Positions 45,096 through 55,666 of a stretch of 64,000 nt of DNA are shown here, one piece after another. The DNA is from CAIKMD01 sp963740675 (GTDB taxonomy: Bacteria; Pseudomonadota; Alphaproteobacteria; ATCC43930; CGMCC-115725). Location of the stretch: NCBI GenBank assembly GCA_963740675.1, contig CAVUFS010000007.1:248001-312000 (forward strand). The letters are read 5' to 3'. Under the pieces are notes generated by a model. That model had not been told where the DNA came from, did no database searches, and worked only from the letters and a program-made list of their open reading frames with translations. A program made the position numbers and the translations under genes. The first letter of the stretch is position 1; every line of letters starts with the position of its first letter.

Positions 45096-46373
45096 ATGAA
45101 ACGCGAAGAGCGGGAATTGCTCGCCCGCACCCAGGCGGGCACGCCGATGGGCGATCTGTTGCGCCGCTATTGGATGCCGGCGGTCCTGTCGCGCGAGCTT
45201 GAAGCCGGCGGCGAGCCGATCCGCGTGCGGCTCCTCTCTGAAGACCTCATCGCCTTCCGCTCGCCGGACGGCAAGGTCGGGCTCTTCGAAGAAAATTGCG
45301 CGCATCGCGGCGCGTCGCTCCATCTCGCGAAGAATGAGCCGGGCGGTCTGCGCTGCTGGTATCACGGCTGGAAATACGACACCGACGGCCAGTGCATCGA
45401 TCAGCCGAACGAGCCGCCATCCTCGCGTGCTTGCGAGCGCATCCGCCAACGCGCCTATCCCTGCACCGAGAAGAACGGCGTCGTCTGGTCCTATATGGGA
45501 CCGCGCGCGACAATGCCGCCTTTCCCGTTGCTCGAATGGACCGCGGTGCCCGAAGGCCATTACCACGCCTCGAAGCGCTTTCAGGAATGCAATTGGCTCA
45601 CCGGCATGGAAGGCGATCTCGATTCGAGCCATCTCAATTTCTTGCACGGCACCGAGACGATCAAAGCCTCGCCCTCGCACGGCCGTTTCAAGTCCGGCGC
45701 GTGGATGGCGGCCGACGCCTTTCCGAAATTCGAAATCGTCGCCAAGCCCGGCGGTTTCATCCACGGCGCGCGGCGCAATGCGGATGAGGGCCATCATTAT
45801 TGGCGCATCGGCACCTGGCTGCTGCCCTGCTTCACGATGATCCCCGGTTTCCCCGGCGATCTGCCGATGGGCGGTCATGCCTGGGTGCCGCGCGACGACG
45901 AGACGACCTGGTGCTTTGCTTTCTCCTGGCATCCGCGACGGCCGCTGAATGAGAGTGAGCTGAAGCAGATCGGGACGGGCTGGGGCATGCATTCGCTGAT
46001 GACGCCCGGCTCCTTCATCCCTGCGCACAACAAGAGCAACGGCTACGCGCCGGAAGGTGCACCGGGCGTCCAGAATTGGGAACGCATCAAGATTTTCCAG
46101 GATCAGGACGTCGCCATCACCGAAAGCATCGGCGGCGCGTTCGATCGCACCAACGAGAATCTCGGCAGCACCGATGTCGTCGTTATCACCGCGCGCCGGC
46201 GGCTGATGGCCGAGGCACGCGCCCTCGCCGAAGGCAAAGCACCGAAGGTCGCCGCCGAAGATTATCGCGTGCGGCCGATCTCGTGCCGCTTGCCGAGCGA
46301 TGGCGCTTCCTGGGCGGACGCCGTTGCCGAGGCGATGGACGCGCGGCCCGAAACCTATCGGCCTTCTGTCTAA
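45096..46373 (+). CDS. Rieske non-haem iron oxygenase, alpha subunit (phthalate 4,5-dioxygenase-like)
   Basis: 425 residues. Cluster ligands: C68-x-H70 (NCAHRG) and C87-x-x-H90 (RCWYHGWKYD). Mononuclear iron motif: GDLDSSHLNFLHG. The N-terminal ELLARTQAGTPMGDLLRRYW is the hallmark of the phthalate-dioxygenase branch. It is flanked by two paralogous alpha/beta hydrolases in one operon (gaps of 4 and 20 bp), so oxygenation and C-C or ester hydrolysis are likely linked. No dedicated ferredoxin reductase is present. Confidence 0.94.
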   Translation: MKREERELLARTQAGTPMGDLLRRYWMPAVLSRELEAGGEPIRVRLLSEDLIAFRSPDGKVGLFEENCAHRGASLHLAKNEPGGLRCWYHGWKYDTDGQCIDQPNEPPSSRACERIRQRAYPCTEKNGVVWSYMGPRATMPPFPLLEWTAVPEGHYHASKRFQECNWLTGMEGDLDSSHLNFLHGTETIKASPSHGRFKSGAWMAADAFPKFEIVAKPGGFIHGARRNADEGHHYWRIGTWLLPCFTMIPGFPGDLPMGGHAWVPRDDETTWCFAFSWHPRRPLNESELKQIGTGWGMHSLMTPGSFIPAHNKSNGYAPEGAPGVQNWERIKIFQDQDVAITESIGGAFDRTNENLGSTDVVVITARRRLMAEARALAEGKAPKVAAEDYRVRPISCRLPSDGASWADAVAEAMDARPETYRPSV

Positions 46374-46393
46374 GCTGGCTGTCTGAGCAAGCC

Positions 46394-47182
46394 ATGGCAC
46401 GCCGCGTCCCGGGTCCTCTCTATTTCGAGCAGCAAGGGAAGACTGGAACACCGATGGTGTTCCTGCATTCGACGCCGGACGATCATCGGCTGTGGCTTTA
46501 TCAAGCGGCGCATTTCTCGTCCTGGTATCGCACCATCGCCATCGATCTCGCGGGCTATGGCCGCTCACCCGCGGTGCAGGACGGCGTTGCCATCGCCGAT
46601 GCCGCCGCCGCTTGTTGGGAAGCGGTGGACCGTGTGAGCGATGGACCGATCATCCTGCACGGCAATTCGATCGGCTCGGGCGTGGCGCAGCGCATGGCCC
46701 TCCAGCAAAGCCATCGCATCCTCGCGCTCATCATCTCCGGCACCGGTTATTCGCCAACGGCGGAAGTGTTCGCGCGCTGGGTCGATCGTTATCGCGATGA
46801 GGGCATCGAGCTGCGGCACAAGCAGCTCTTCGATCATTTCGCGCCGGCGGTGCAGAGCGATCCGATCCTTACCTATTACGCCGATATGGTCGTCGAGCTG
46901 AACAATACCGGCACGCTCGCCAGCGTCATCGCGATGAACCAGGCGAATGTCGATCGCCCACCAGAAGCTTATTATCGCAGCATCAAAGTGCCGACCCTGA
47001 TTATCGCCGGCACCGAAGACCGCAGCTACCAATCCTCCTTCGATCTGCAAAAGCTGATCGCGGGCAGCGAGCATCGCAGCATCGGGGGCGCCGGCCATGC
47101 GCCGATGATCGAGATGCCGTGGGAATATGACCGGCACAGCATCGAATTTCTGAAAAAGCTTGGCCTCTTTTCCGGTACATGA
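46394..47182 (+). CDS. Alpha/beta hydrolase (paralogue B)
   Basis: 262 residues, aligning end to end with the 44291 product (shared FLHSTPDDHRLW, YGRSPAVQ and HGNSxGS). Nucleophile Ser in HGNSIGSGVA; acid in IAGTEDRSYQ; His in GGAGHAPMIEMP. The ATG at 46394 aligns with the paralogue; longer frames run back into the Rieske gene. It is the last gene of the operon. Confidence 0.9.
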   Translation: MARRVPGPLYFEQQGKTGTPMVFLHSTPDDHRLWLYQAAHFSSWYRTIAIDLAGYGRSPAVQDGVAIADAAAACWEAVDRVSDGPIILHGNSIGSGVAQRMALQQSHRILALIISGTGYSPTAEVFARWVDRYRDEGIELRHKQLFDHFAPAVQSDPILTYYADMVVELNNTGTLASVIAMNQANVDRPPEAYYRSIKVPTLIIAGTEDRSYQSSFDLQKLIAGSEHRSIGGAGHAPMIEMPWEYDRHSIEFLKKLGLFSGT

Positions 47183-47219
47183 GAGACCATCCTGCTGAAC
47201 GGCTTAAATCACTCCCACT

Positions 47220-47280
47220 CGTCACCCGCGGGCTTGTCCCGCGGGTCCATGGATTGCCGGGCCAAGCCCGGCAATGACGG
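47220..47280. repeat. Two-arm inverted repeat, copy 5 (divergent)
   Basis: The left arm is ACCCGCGGG-CTTGT-CCCGCGGGT; the right arm is ATTGCCGGG-CCAAG-CCCGGCAAT. Both hairpins are perfect although their sequence differs from other copies. It lies 38 bp after the hydrolase stop and may also stop transcription of the operon. Confidence 0.88.
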
Positions 47281-47342
47281 GATAGAGGCAATCAGGTTGT
47301 TCGGATAATGCACTAAGGACCGGGGCGACCGGGGGGAACGAC

Positions 47343-47659
47343 ATGACGATCAACCAGAGCACCGTAGAGAGCGGTATGACCGACGCTGCCGCGTTTCATC
47401 TCGCCGACGAGATCGCCGCGCGCATGGATCGGCTCCCGATCGCGGGGCTACATCGCCGCACCGCCGGCACGATTGCGTTCTGAACGTTTTTTGACTCGTT
47501 CGACTCCCTGATCATCGCCGCGGCGCGTTGCTCGATGCCAATCTCGGCATCGTCAGCGTCTATGCGATGTTTGCAGCCGCTGGTTGTCTCGGCCTCGCCG
47601 CGATCATCTTCCTCGGACCCGAGACCAGCAAAGGCGCGCTCGAAGACGTGTCGGCGTGA
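47343..47659 (+). pseudogene. MFS transporter remnant with large internal deletion
   Basis: The 5' part encodes LADEIAARMDRLPIAGLHRR and, after an in-frame TGA at 47481, TFFDSFDSLIIAA, the N-terminus of an MFS carrier. From about 47520 another frame gives GALLDANLGIVSVYAMFAAA and LGPETSKGALEDVSA, the normal C-terminus. The roughly 350 residues between are gone. Both ends resemble the intact carrier at 39108-40521 (GTFFDAFDAL; VETKGRTLEELSP). It is therefore a decayed relative, not an assembly indel. Confidence 0.82.
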
Positions 47660-47806
47660 GATCGGCGCGGCGGAGCGCCGCGCCAATTCCGGCCAGAAAC
47701 AATTGACAGGACTCGATGATCCCGGCAATTTGTTTCCATGCGCCGCCCGAGGCGCAACGGCTTATCGAAGCAATAGTCTCCGAACGCCGACAACTGGGGG
47801 AGTCCG

Positions 47807-49111
47807 TTGGTAACCCATTCGCGCCAATCAGCAGTCGCGCTGACGGTCCTGGGGCTTTTCGTTTTTTGGGCGCTGGTCGTCGGTCCCACAGCACGCGCCC
47901 GCTTGCCCTCGCCCGCTCTGCCCGAATCGCTATCGCTCAATCAGCAGATAAAAACAACGCCGCCGACCATCGCACCGCCGGCGATCGCTGCATCCGAAAC
48001 GCCCGAAACCGCGGTCGAGACTATCACCGCCCAATCGGGCGATTCGCTGATGAGCCTGTTGCAGCATGCCGGCATCACACCGACGGCCGCACAAAGCGCG
48101 ATCGACGCGCTCGCCGGCAAATGGGATCCGCGCGCGTTGAAGATCGGCCAGGAGATCGCGCTGCTGCGCGATGATGCTGGCGTCAGACAGTTGCATCTGA
48201 CTCCCGATTTGCAACGCGAGATCGTGCTCACCCGCGGCACCGACGGCAATTACATTGCCAGCGTGACGCAGCGCGACATCTTGGCGGTGCCGCTGCGCAT
48301 CACTGGTACGATCGATTCGAGTCTCTTCGAGTCTGCCGCCAAGGCCGGTATGCCTCAAGCTGTGCTGAACGATGCCATCCATGCCTTCAGCTATGACGTC
48401 GACTTCCAGCGCGAAGTGCAGCCGGGCGATTCTTTCGAAGTGCTATTCGATCAGCTCGTCGATGAGAAGACCGGCAAGACCGTCGGCACCGGCGACATCG
48501 CTTATGCATCGCTAACACTGAGCGGCAAGCTCGAAGCGCTCTATCGCTACGTCTCGCCGAATGGCGATGTCGGCTTCTACAACGCCGACGGCACCAATGT
48601 GAAAAAGGCGCTGCTGCGCACGCCGGTCGACGGCGCCCGTATTAGCTCAAGCTTCGGCATGCGCCATCATCCGATCCTCGGCTTCACGCGCATGCATCAG
48701 GGCGTCGATTTCGCGGTGCCCGCCGGCACGCCGATCATGGCCTCGGGCGATGGCGTGATCGCTTCGGCAGGCTGGGCCGGCGGCTACGGCAACATGGTCG
48801 TACTGCGCCACAACGGCACCTATTCGACCGCCTATGGCCATATGAGTCATATCGCCAAAGGCATCAAGCCGGGCGTGCATGTCCATCAGGGCGAAGTGAT
48901 CGGCTATGTCGGCATGACCGGCCTCGCCACCGGCCCGCATCTCCATTACGAGGTGCGGGTCGACAACAAGCAGATCAATCCGCTGGGCGTGCGCCTTGTT
49001 GGAACGCAGAAGCTCGAAGGCCGCGACCTCGTTGCCTTCCGCGCGCAGGAAGCGGCTGTCGCCAAACGCGTCGCCGCGCTGCGCAACGACAGCAAGGTCG
49101 CTCAGAAGTGA
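47807..49111 (+). CDS. M23-family peptidoglycan endopeptidase
   Basis: 434 residues from a TTG after GGGGGAG. An N-terminal membrane anchor (residues ~10-28) is followed by a LysM/OapA-like region and the C-terminal lysostaphin-type domain. Zinc ligands are in RMHQGVDFAVP and GPHLHYEVRVD (HxH), with AYGHMSHIAKGI between. It cuts peptide cross-links in the cell wall during growth or division. All metal-binding residues are present, so an active enzyme rather than a regulator is expected. Confidence 0.92.
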   Translation: MVTHSRQSAVALTVLGLFVFWALVVGPTARARLPSPALPESLSLNQQIKTTPPTIAPPAIAASETPETAVETITAQSGDSLMSLLQHAGITPTAAQSAIDALAGKWDPRALKIGQEIALLRDDAGVRQLHLTPDLQREIVLTRGTDGNYIASVTQRDILAVPLRITGTIDSSLFESAAKAGMPQAVLNDAIHAFSYDVDFQREVQPGDSFEVLFDQLVDEKTGKTVGTGDIAYASLTLSGKLEALYRYVSPNGDVGFYNADGTNVKKALLRTPVDGARISSSFGMRHHPILGFTRMHQGVDFAVPAGTPIMASGDGVIASAGWAGGYGNMVVLRHNGTYSTAYGHMSHIAKGIKPGVHVHQGEVIGYVGMTGLATGPHLHYEVRVDNKQINPLGVRLVGTQKLEGRDLVAFRAQEAAVAKRVAALRNDSKVAQK

Positions 49112-49118
49112 CGCCAAG

Positions 49119-49163
49119 CGTCATCCCGGACAGCCGCAACGCGGCGTGATCCGGGATCCAGGG
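49119..49163. repeat. Single long hairpin repeat (CGTCATCCCGGA type), copy 6
   Basis: One extended hairpin: ATCCCGGA pairs with TCCGGGAT, and inside it GCCGC pairs with GCGGC. It shares the CGTCA start and ATCCAGG end with the two-arm copies but has one stem only. It lies 8 bp after the peptidase stop. Confidence 0.75.
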
Positions 49164-49173
49164 TTAGGGTGAA

Positions 49174-49197
49174 AAGGCCGCAGCTTGCTGCGGCCTT
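49174..49197. terminator. Bidirectional intrinsic terminator
   Basis: AAGGCCGCAG / CTGCGGCCTT form a perfect 10-bp stem with a TT-rich tetraloop, with T-rich sequence on both sides. It sits between the convergent M23 peptidase and short-chain dehydrogenase genes. Confidence 0.85.
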
Positions 49198-49199
49198 GT

Positions 49200-49964
49200 T
49201 CATTTGCGTGCCATGTCGGGACCGCCGACAAAGAAACGGTTCCAGGTCGGCGTGATGAGGATCTCGTTGATGCAGACACGCGGTGGCATCTCGGCGACGA
49301 AGCGGATCGTCTTGCCGAGATCTTCGGCTTGCAACATGCGATCGACTTCCTGCTGGCTTGGCGCGACGGGGCGGTGACGCAGGATCGGCGTCGCTACCTC
49401 GCCGGGAAACAAGCAGCACGCGCGGATGCCGTTGACGCATTCCTCGTCATTGAGCGAGCGCGTGAGCGCCGCGAGCGCGGTCTTCGACGCGTTATACGCG
49501 GGACCGGTCAGATATTCCTGATGCATGCCGGCCCAGGACGAGACATTGATGACAAGCCCGTCTTTTCGCGCGCGCATCGAGGACAGCACGGCATAAATGC
49601 AATAAAGCGCGCCGTTGAGGTTGATGCCGCTAATGTAATCGAAGCTATCGGGTGTCAGGTCTTTCCAGAGCCGCGTCGAGAGATTGAGCCCGGCGCTGTT
49701 AACAAGGATATCGACACGCCCATGCCGCGTGATGATGTCGGCGCCGACACGCGCGACCGCCTGCTTGTCGGCGACATCGAGCACCGCAGCTTCGGCCTTG
49801 CCGCCAGCTTGCGTGATGAGCGCGACGCTTTCCTCGACACCTTCCGGTGTGCGGCCGCTGATGATCACGGTCGCGCCCGAAGCCGCGAGTTCTTGCGCGC
49901 CAGCACGGCCGATGCCGCTGCCCGCGCCGGTCAGCCACGCAATCTTGCCCTGCAACGTGCCCAT
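49200..49964 (-). CDS. Short-chain dehydrogenase/reductase (SDR)
   Basis: 254 residues from the ATG at 49964 (MGTLQGKIAWLTGAGSGIG), preceded by GGAGGAAG; a frame extension to 50054 is not protein-like. The nucleotide-binding motif is TGAGSGIG near residue 12, NSAG is present near residue 90, and the catalytic motif is YNASK with an upstream Ser in NVSSWAG. A cytoplasmic NAD(P)-dependent alcohol/ketone oxidoreductase; the substrate is unknown. Confidence 0.92.
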   Translation of the reverse strand: MGTLQGKIAWLTGAGSGIGRAGAQELAASGATVIISGRTPEGVEESVALITQAGGKAEAAVLDVADKQAVARVGADIITRHGRVDILVNSAGLNLSTRLWKDLTPDSFDYISGINLNGALYCIYAVLSSMRARKDGLVINVSSWAGMHQEYLTGPAYNASKTALAALTRSLNDEECVNGIRACCLFPGEVATPILRHRPVAPSQQEVDRMLQAEDLGKTIRFVAEMPPRVCINEILITPTWNRFFVGGPDMARK

Positions 49965-50058
49965 GCTTCCTCCGCCTTCTCGCGTCACATGATGGCGGTG
50001 TGTCGTGTGGCTGGCAATGCGAGGGATGGAAGAAGCTAAAAAACTCGCTCTCACGTTT

Positions 50059-50125
50059 CATCACCCCCGCGAAAGAGGGGGTCCATAACCGCACGCGCTG
50101 GATGCCCGCTTTCGCGGGCATGACG
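50059..50125. repeat. Two-arm inverted repeat, copy 7
   Basis: The left arm is ACCCCC-GCGAAAGA-GGGGGT (one stem pair lost); the right arm is ATGCCCGC-TTTC-GCGGGCAT, ending TGACG. It lies between clpB and the SDR gene, upstream of the latter. Confidence 0.9.
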
Positions 50126-50170
50126 AATGGAGAGAAGCGCGAAAGGCACCGAACGGCGTGCCGCGCCCTC

Positions 50171-50208
50171 AAAAGCGACGCGGCGCGCCGAGGTGAGTCG
50201 GCGCGCCG
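50171..50208 (-). terminator. clpB terminator
   Basis: An 11-bp perfect stem (CGGCGCGCCGA / TCGGCGCGCCG, 6-nt loop) lies about 30 bp after the clpB stop. On the minus strand it is followed by TTTT at 50174-50171. Confidence 0.75.
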
Positions 50209-50235
50209 CGCAGATTGGTGAGATGGAGGCGAGGC

Positions 50236-52836
<2,601 letters not shown>

Positions 52837-52904
52837 GGCAACCCCTTCCGAAACGGCGTGGGTGGTCCCTCAAAGAGGCAACCTTCCGCGTCTTCCGCCT
52901 GAAG

Positions 52905-52933
52905 ATATGGGGTCGGCCATTCCCGCGGCCAAG
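52905..52933 (-). promoter_or_regulatory. Sigma-32 (RpoH)-type heat-shock promoter of clpB
   Basis: On the minus strand CTTGGC (52933-52928), a 15-bp spacer and CCCCATAT (52912-52905) match the alphaproteobacterial RpoH consensus CTTG...CCCCATNT. The -10 lies 69 bp before the clpB ATG. Confidence 0.65.
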
Positions 52934-52999
52934 AGCGGCCGCAAGCATTAACGATAGGGCCGAGCCGCGGCGAGCGGCCCAGAGCCCTCGTCGCGGGGC

Positions 53000-53478
53000 C
53001 TAAGCCGCCGGGCCTTCAGATTCGTCGCCGGTGCCTTCCGGGACCATCGGCTGCGGCTGGCCTGCGGCCTGGGGCTGACCCGGCTGCGGCTGCTGGCCGT
53101 TGCCGTTGAACTCGCCTTCGCCCTCGACGCCGTTCATCTCGGTATCGGCAGGGGTCATCGGCCGCGGCGCCATTTGCTCGCCGTTGGCCTGCATGATCCG
53201 ATAATAGTGCTCGGCGTGCTGGTAGAGGTTTTCGGCGGCGATCCGGTCGCCGGACGAAGAAGCTTCGCGTGCCAGTGCGATATAGCGCTCGAACACCTGA
53301 TAGGCATTGCCCCGGATTTTGACGCTAGGGCCGTTGCTATCGAAGGTCTGCATCCGGTGCGGCGGACGCGGACCACGGTTGTTGCCGCCGTTGTTGTTGT
53401 TTTGTTGTGCTGGCCGCCGCCCATGTTGTTGGGATTGTGGTTGCGGCCCCGGCCACGCTTGTTCTGACCTGGTCTCAT
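53000..53478 (-). CDS. DUF4167 domain protein, frameshifted
   Basis: About 159 residues. The start MRPGQNKRGRGRNHNPNN is the basic, Asn/Arg-rich N-terminus of the alphaproteobacterial DUF4167 family. A shift near 53400, at an AAAA run in AAC repeats, moves the conserved core (RMQTFDSNGPSVKIRGNAYQ, AAENLYQHAEHYYRIM) into another frame. One missing A restores it, so a homopolymer sequencing error is the best explanation. The C-terminus is Pro/Gln/Gly-rich. The function is unknown; the N-terminus looks suited to bind RNA. It is conserved next to prmC/prfA in this class. Confidence 0.85.
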
Positions 53479-53528
53479 GACACCTTTGAAGTCTTGATGC
53501 ATGTGCTGTCGATCTACCGTTCGTTATC

Positions 53529-53648
53529 CGCTTTTAGGGACCCCGTGACGTCCTATTCCTAAAAGGAACGCCTTTCGGCTGGGGTTCTGCCGGCGCCTCT
53601 ACGGCGCTGAGCCTTCCTGGCTCCGATCTAGCTAGGCCACCCTAAACG
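53529..53648 (-). ncRNA. Candidate structured RNA or 5' leader upstream of DUF4167
   Basis: Read on the minus strand, the 120 nt begin CGTTTAGGG and end CCCTAAAAGCG, which pair as a closing stem of nine base pairs with a two-base bulge. Inside are hairpins GAGCC-AGGAA-GGCTC, GCGCC-GTAGA-GGCGC, and an inner stem ACCCC/GGGGT that encloses GCC-GAAA-GGC and TTCCT-TTT-AGGAA. The element fills most of the 230-bp gap between prmC and DUF4167 and ends 50 nt before the DUF4167 ATG. No known RNA family is recognised. Confidence 0.45.
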
Positions 53649-53708
53649 GGATGTACCCAGCGAATCCAATGGTTTTTTTAACGTTTGCGGCTTTTCTGTG
53701 TTTGCGTA

Positions 53709-54575
53709 TCAGAGCGTTGCAATCACGCAACGTTCGATGTCGGCGAGGTCGCGGCGTATCGCCGTAACCCTTAGTTTTGCTTCGCCTAAGATCCGAGCCA
53801 CTTGCAATCCTTGCCCGGCACCAATTTCGATATAAGCGTTGCCTGCCGGCGCTAGCAATCCGCGAATCGCCGCACCAAGCGCGCGGTAGGCGGAAAGTCC
53901 ATCTGGTCCACCATCGAGGGCAGCTAGCGGATCAAATACCAGTATTTCGGGCGGCAATCGCCCAATTTCACTGTTGGGTATATAGGGCGGGTTGGACAGG
54001 ATTACATCGGCCGGTCCGTCGAATCCGGTGTCCCAGCCTCCGACTCGGAAATCGGCCCGGTTGGCAAGGCCGAGAGCCTCTGCGTTCCTCTGGGCCATGG
54101 CCACGGCACCGGGCGAAATATCGATCCCGATTCCGGTCGCCCGAGGCAGTTCCGAAAGCAGCGCCAGCAGCAGGCACCCCGTTCCCGTACCGAAATCGAC
54201 CACCCGCAACCTGGCGTCTCGATCGGCGATATCGGCCAGCGCCGCCACGATCAGCGTCTCGCTATCCGGCCGCGGATCCAGCGTATCGGGAGACAGCGCG
54301 AAATCGAGGCTCCAGAATTCGCGCTTCCCTCGGAGTCGCGAAACCGGCTCGCCGGATGCACGGCGGGCGATGAGCGCCTCGGCGGCCGCAGCCCGTTCGG
54401 GCTGAACCGCGCGCTCGGGCCAGCCGAGCACGGTCGCCGGCTCGATGCCGAGTGCCAGCGCGAGGATGAGCCGCGCTTCGTGACGCGGCTCGGCGATCCC
54501 GGCAACGGCGAGACGCGCCGCCGAGCGATCGAGCAGCCGGCCGACCGTCAGCGTGTCTGACGCCAGCGTATTCAT
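53709..54575 (-). CDS. prmC: Peptide chain release factor N5-glutamine methyltransferase
   Basis: 288 residues. N-terminal helical domain, then the methyltransferase fold with DFGTGTGCLLLALLSELP (SAM loop) and the NPPY motif in VILSNPPYIPNSE that places the Gln substrate. It methylates the GGQ glutamine of release factors. Its ATG overlaps the prfA stop as ATGA, so factor and modifying enzyme are co-translated. Length is normal. Confidence 0.96.
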   Translation of the reverse strand: MNTLASDTLTVGRLLDRSAARLAVAGIAEPRHEARLILALALGIEPATVLGWPERAVQPERAAAAEALIARRASGEPVSRLRGKREFWSLDFALSPDTLDPRPDSETLIVAALADIADRDARLRVVDFGTGTGCLLLALLSELPRATGIGIDISPGAVAMAQRNAEALGLANRADFRVGGWDTGFDGPADVILSNPPYIPNSEIGRLPPEILVFDPLAALDGGPDGLSAYRALGAAIRGLLAPAGNAYIEIGAGQGLQVARILGEAKLRVTAIRRDLADIERCVIATL

Positions 54576-55648
54576 TCCACTTCCGCGAGGCGCTCGGCCT
54601 GATCCTCGGCGAGCAGCGCCTCGATGATCTCATCGAGTGCTTCGCCGGCCATCACCTTGTCGATCTTGTAAAGCGTCAGGTTGATGCGGTGATCGGTGAC
54701 GCGGCCTTGCGGGAAATTATAGGTGCGGATGCGCTCGGAACGGTCGCCGCTACCGACTTGGCTTTTGCGCGACGCGGCGCGCGCGGCGTCTTTCTCTTGC
54801 CGCTCGCGCTCATAAAGCCGCGCGCGCAACACCTTCAGCGCCTTCGCCTTGTTCTTGTGCTGCGATTTCTCGTCTTGCTGCTGCACGACCATACCGGTCG
54901 GGATATGCGTGATGCGGACCGCGCTGTCGGTCGTGTTGACCGATTGCCCGCCCGGCCCGCTCGAGCGGAACACATCGATGCGCAGATCCTTGTCCTCGAT
55001 CTTGATATCGATCTCTTCGGCTTCCGGCAGCACGGCAACGGTCGCGGCTGAGGTATGGATGCGGCCCGCATTCTCCGTCTCGGGCACACGCTGCACGCGA
55101 TGCACGCCGGATTCGAATTTGAGGCGATGAAAGACATCGCGGCCGGTGACAGAGGCGGTCGCCTCCTTAATACCGCCGACGTCGCTTTCGGAATAATCCA
55201 TCACCTCGAAGCGCCAGCCGTGGATCGTGGCGTAGCGCTGATACATGCGGAACAGCTCGCTCGCAAAGAGCCCGGCCTCGTCGCCGCCAGTGCCGGCGCG
55301 CAACTCGATGATCGCGTTACGCTCATCGGCTTCGTCTTTCGGCAAGAGCAGAATCTTGATCTGATGCTCGAGCTCGGGCAACCGCTTGCTTAGGACGTGC
55401 AGTTCTTCCTCTGCGAGCGCCTTCATCTCGCCCTCGCCTTCCTGCACCATGGCTTCGAGATCGCCATATTCGGCGCGCGCCCGCTGCCACGTCTCGATGC
55501 CTTCGACCAGCGGCGTCAGATCGCTGTATTCCTTCGACAGCTTGGCGAATTCATTGCCGCGCGCCGGATCGGCCATGGCGTCGCGCAGCTCGGCATGCCG
55601 ACGCACGACCTTATCGAGCCTGGCTTCGAATTGCGTTGAAGGCGGCAT
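54572..55648 (-). CDS. prfA: Peptide chain release factor 1
   Basis: 358 residues, full length. The stop-codon-reading loop is PET in HRVQRVPETENAGRIHTSAA, and the catalytic GGQ is in SSGPGGQSVNTTDSAVRITH. It terminates translation at UAA and UAG. It lies 18 bp after hisS and overlaps prmC by 4 bp. Confidence 0.97.
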   Translation of the reverse strand: MPPSTQFEARLDKVVRRHAELRDAMADPARGNEFAKLSKEYSDLTPLVEGIETWQRARAEYGDLEAMVQEGEGEMKALAEEELHVLSKRLPELEHQIKILLLPKDEADERNAIIELRAGTGGDEAGLFASELFRMYQRYATIHGWRFEVMDYSESDVGGIKEATASVTGRDVFHRLKFESGVHRVQRVPETENAGRIHTSAATVAVLPEAEEIDIKIEDKDLRIDVFRSSGPGGQSVNTTDSAVRITHIPTGMVVQQQDEKSQHKNKAKALKVLRARLYERERQEKDAARAASRKSQVGSGDRSERIRTYNFPQGRVTDHRINLTLYKIDKVMAGEALDEIIEALLAEDQAERLAEVE

Positions 55649-55666
55649 GTTTTACCCGAATGCCGG

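Noticed and set aside
47664..47684. GC-rich hairpin after the MFS remnant as a terminator
   Set aside because: The stem is good, but no T-tract follows; such palindromes arise by chance in this composition.
53590..53705. Possible two-piece tmRNA, because the minus strand has GCAAAC followed by an open reading stretch and a TAG
   Set aside because: The would-be tag does not end in a typical small nonpolar tail and no tRNA-like acceptor domain is visible.
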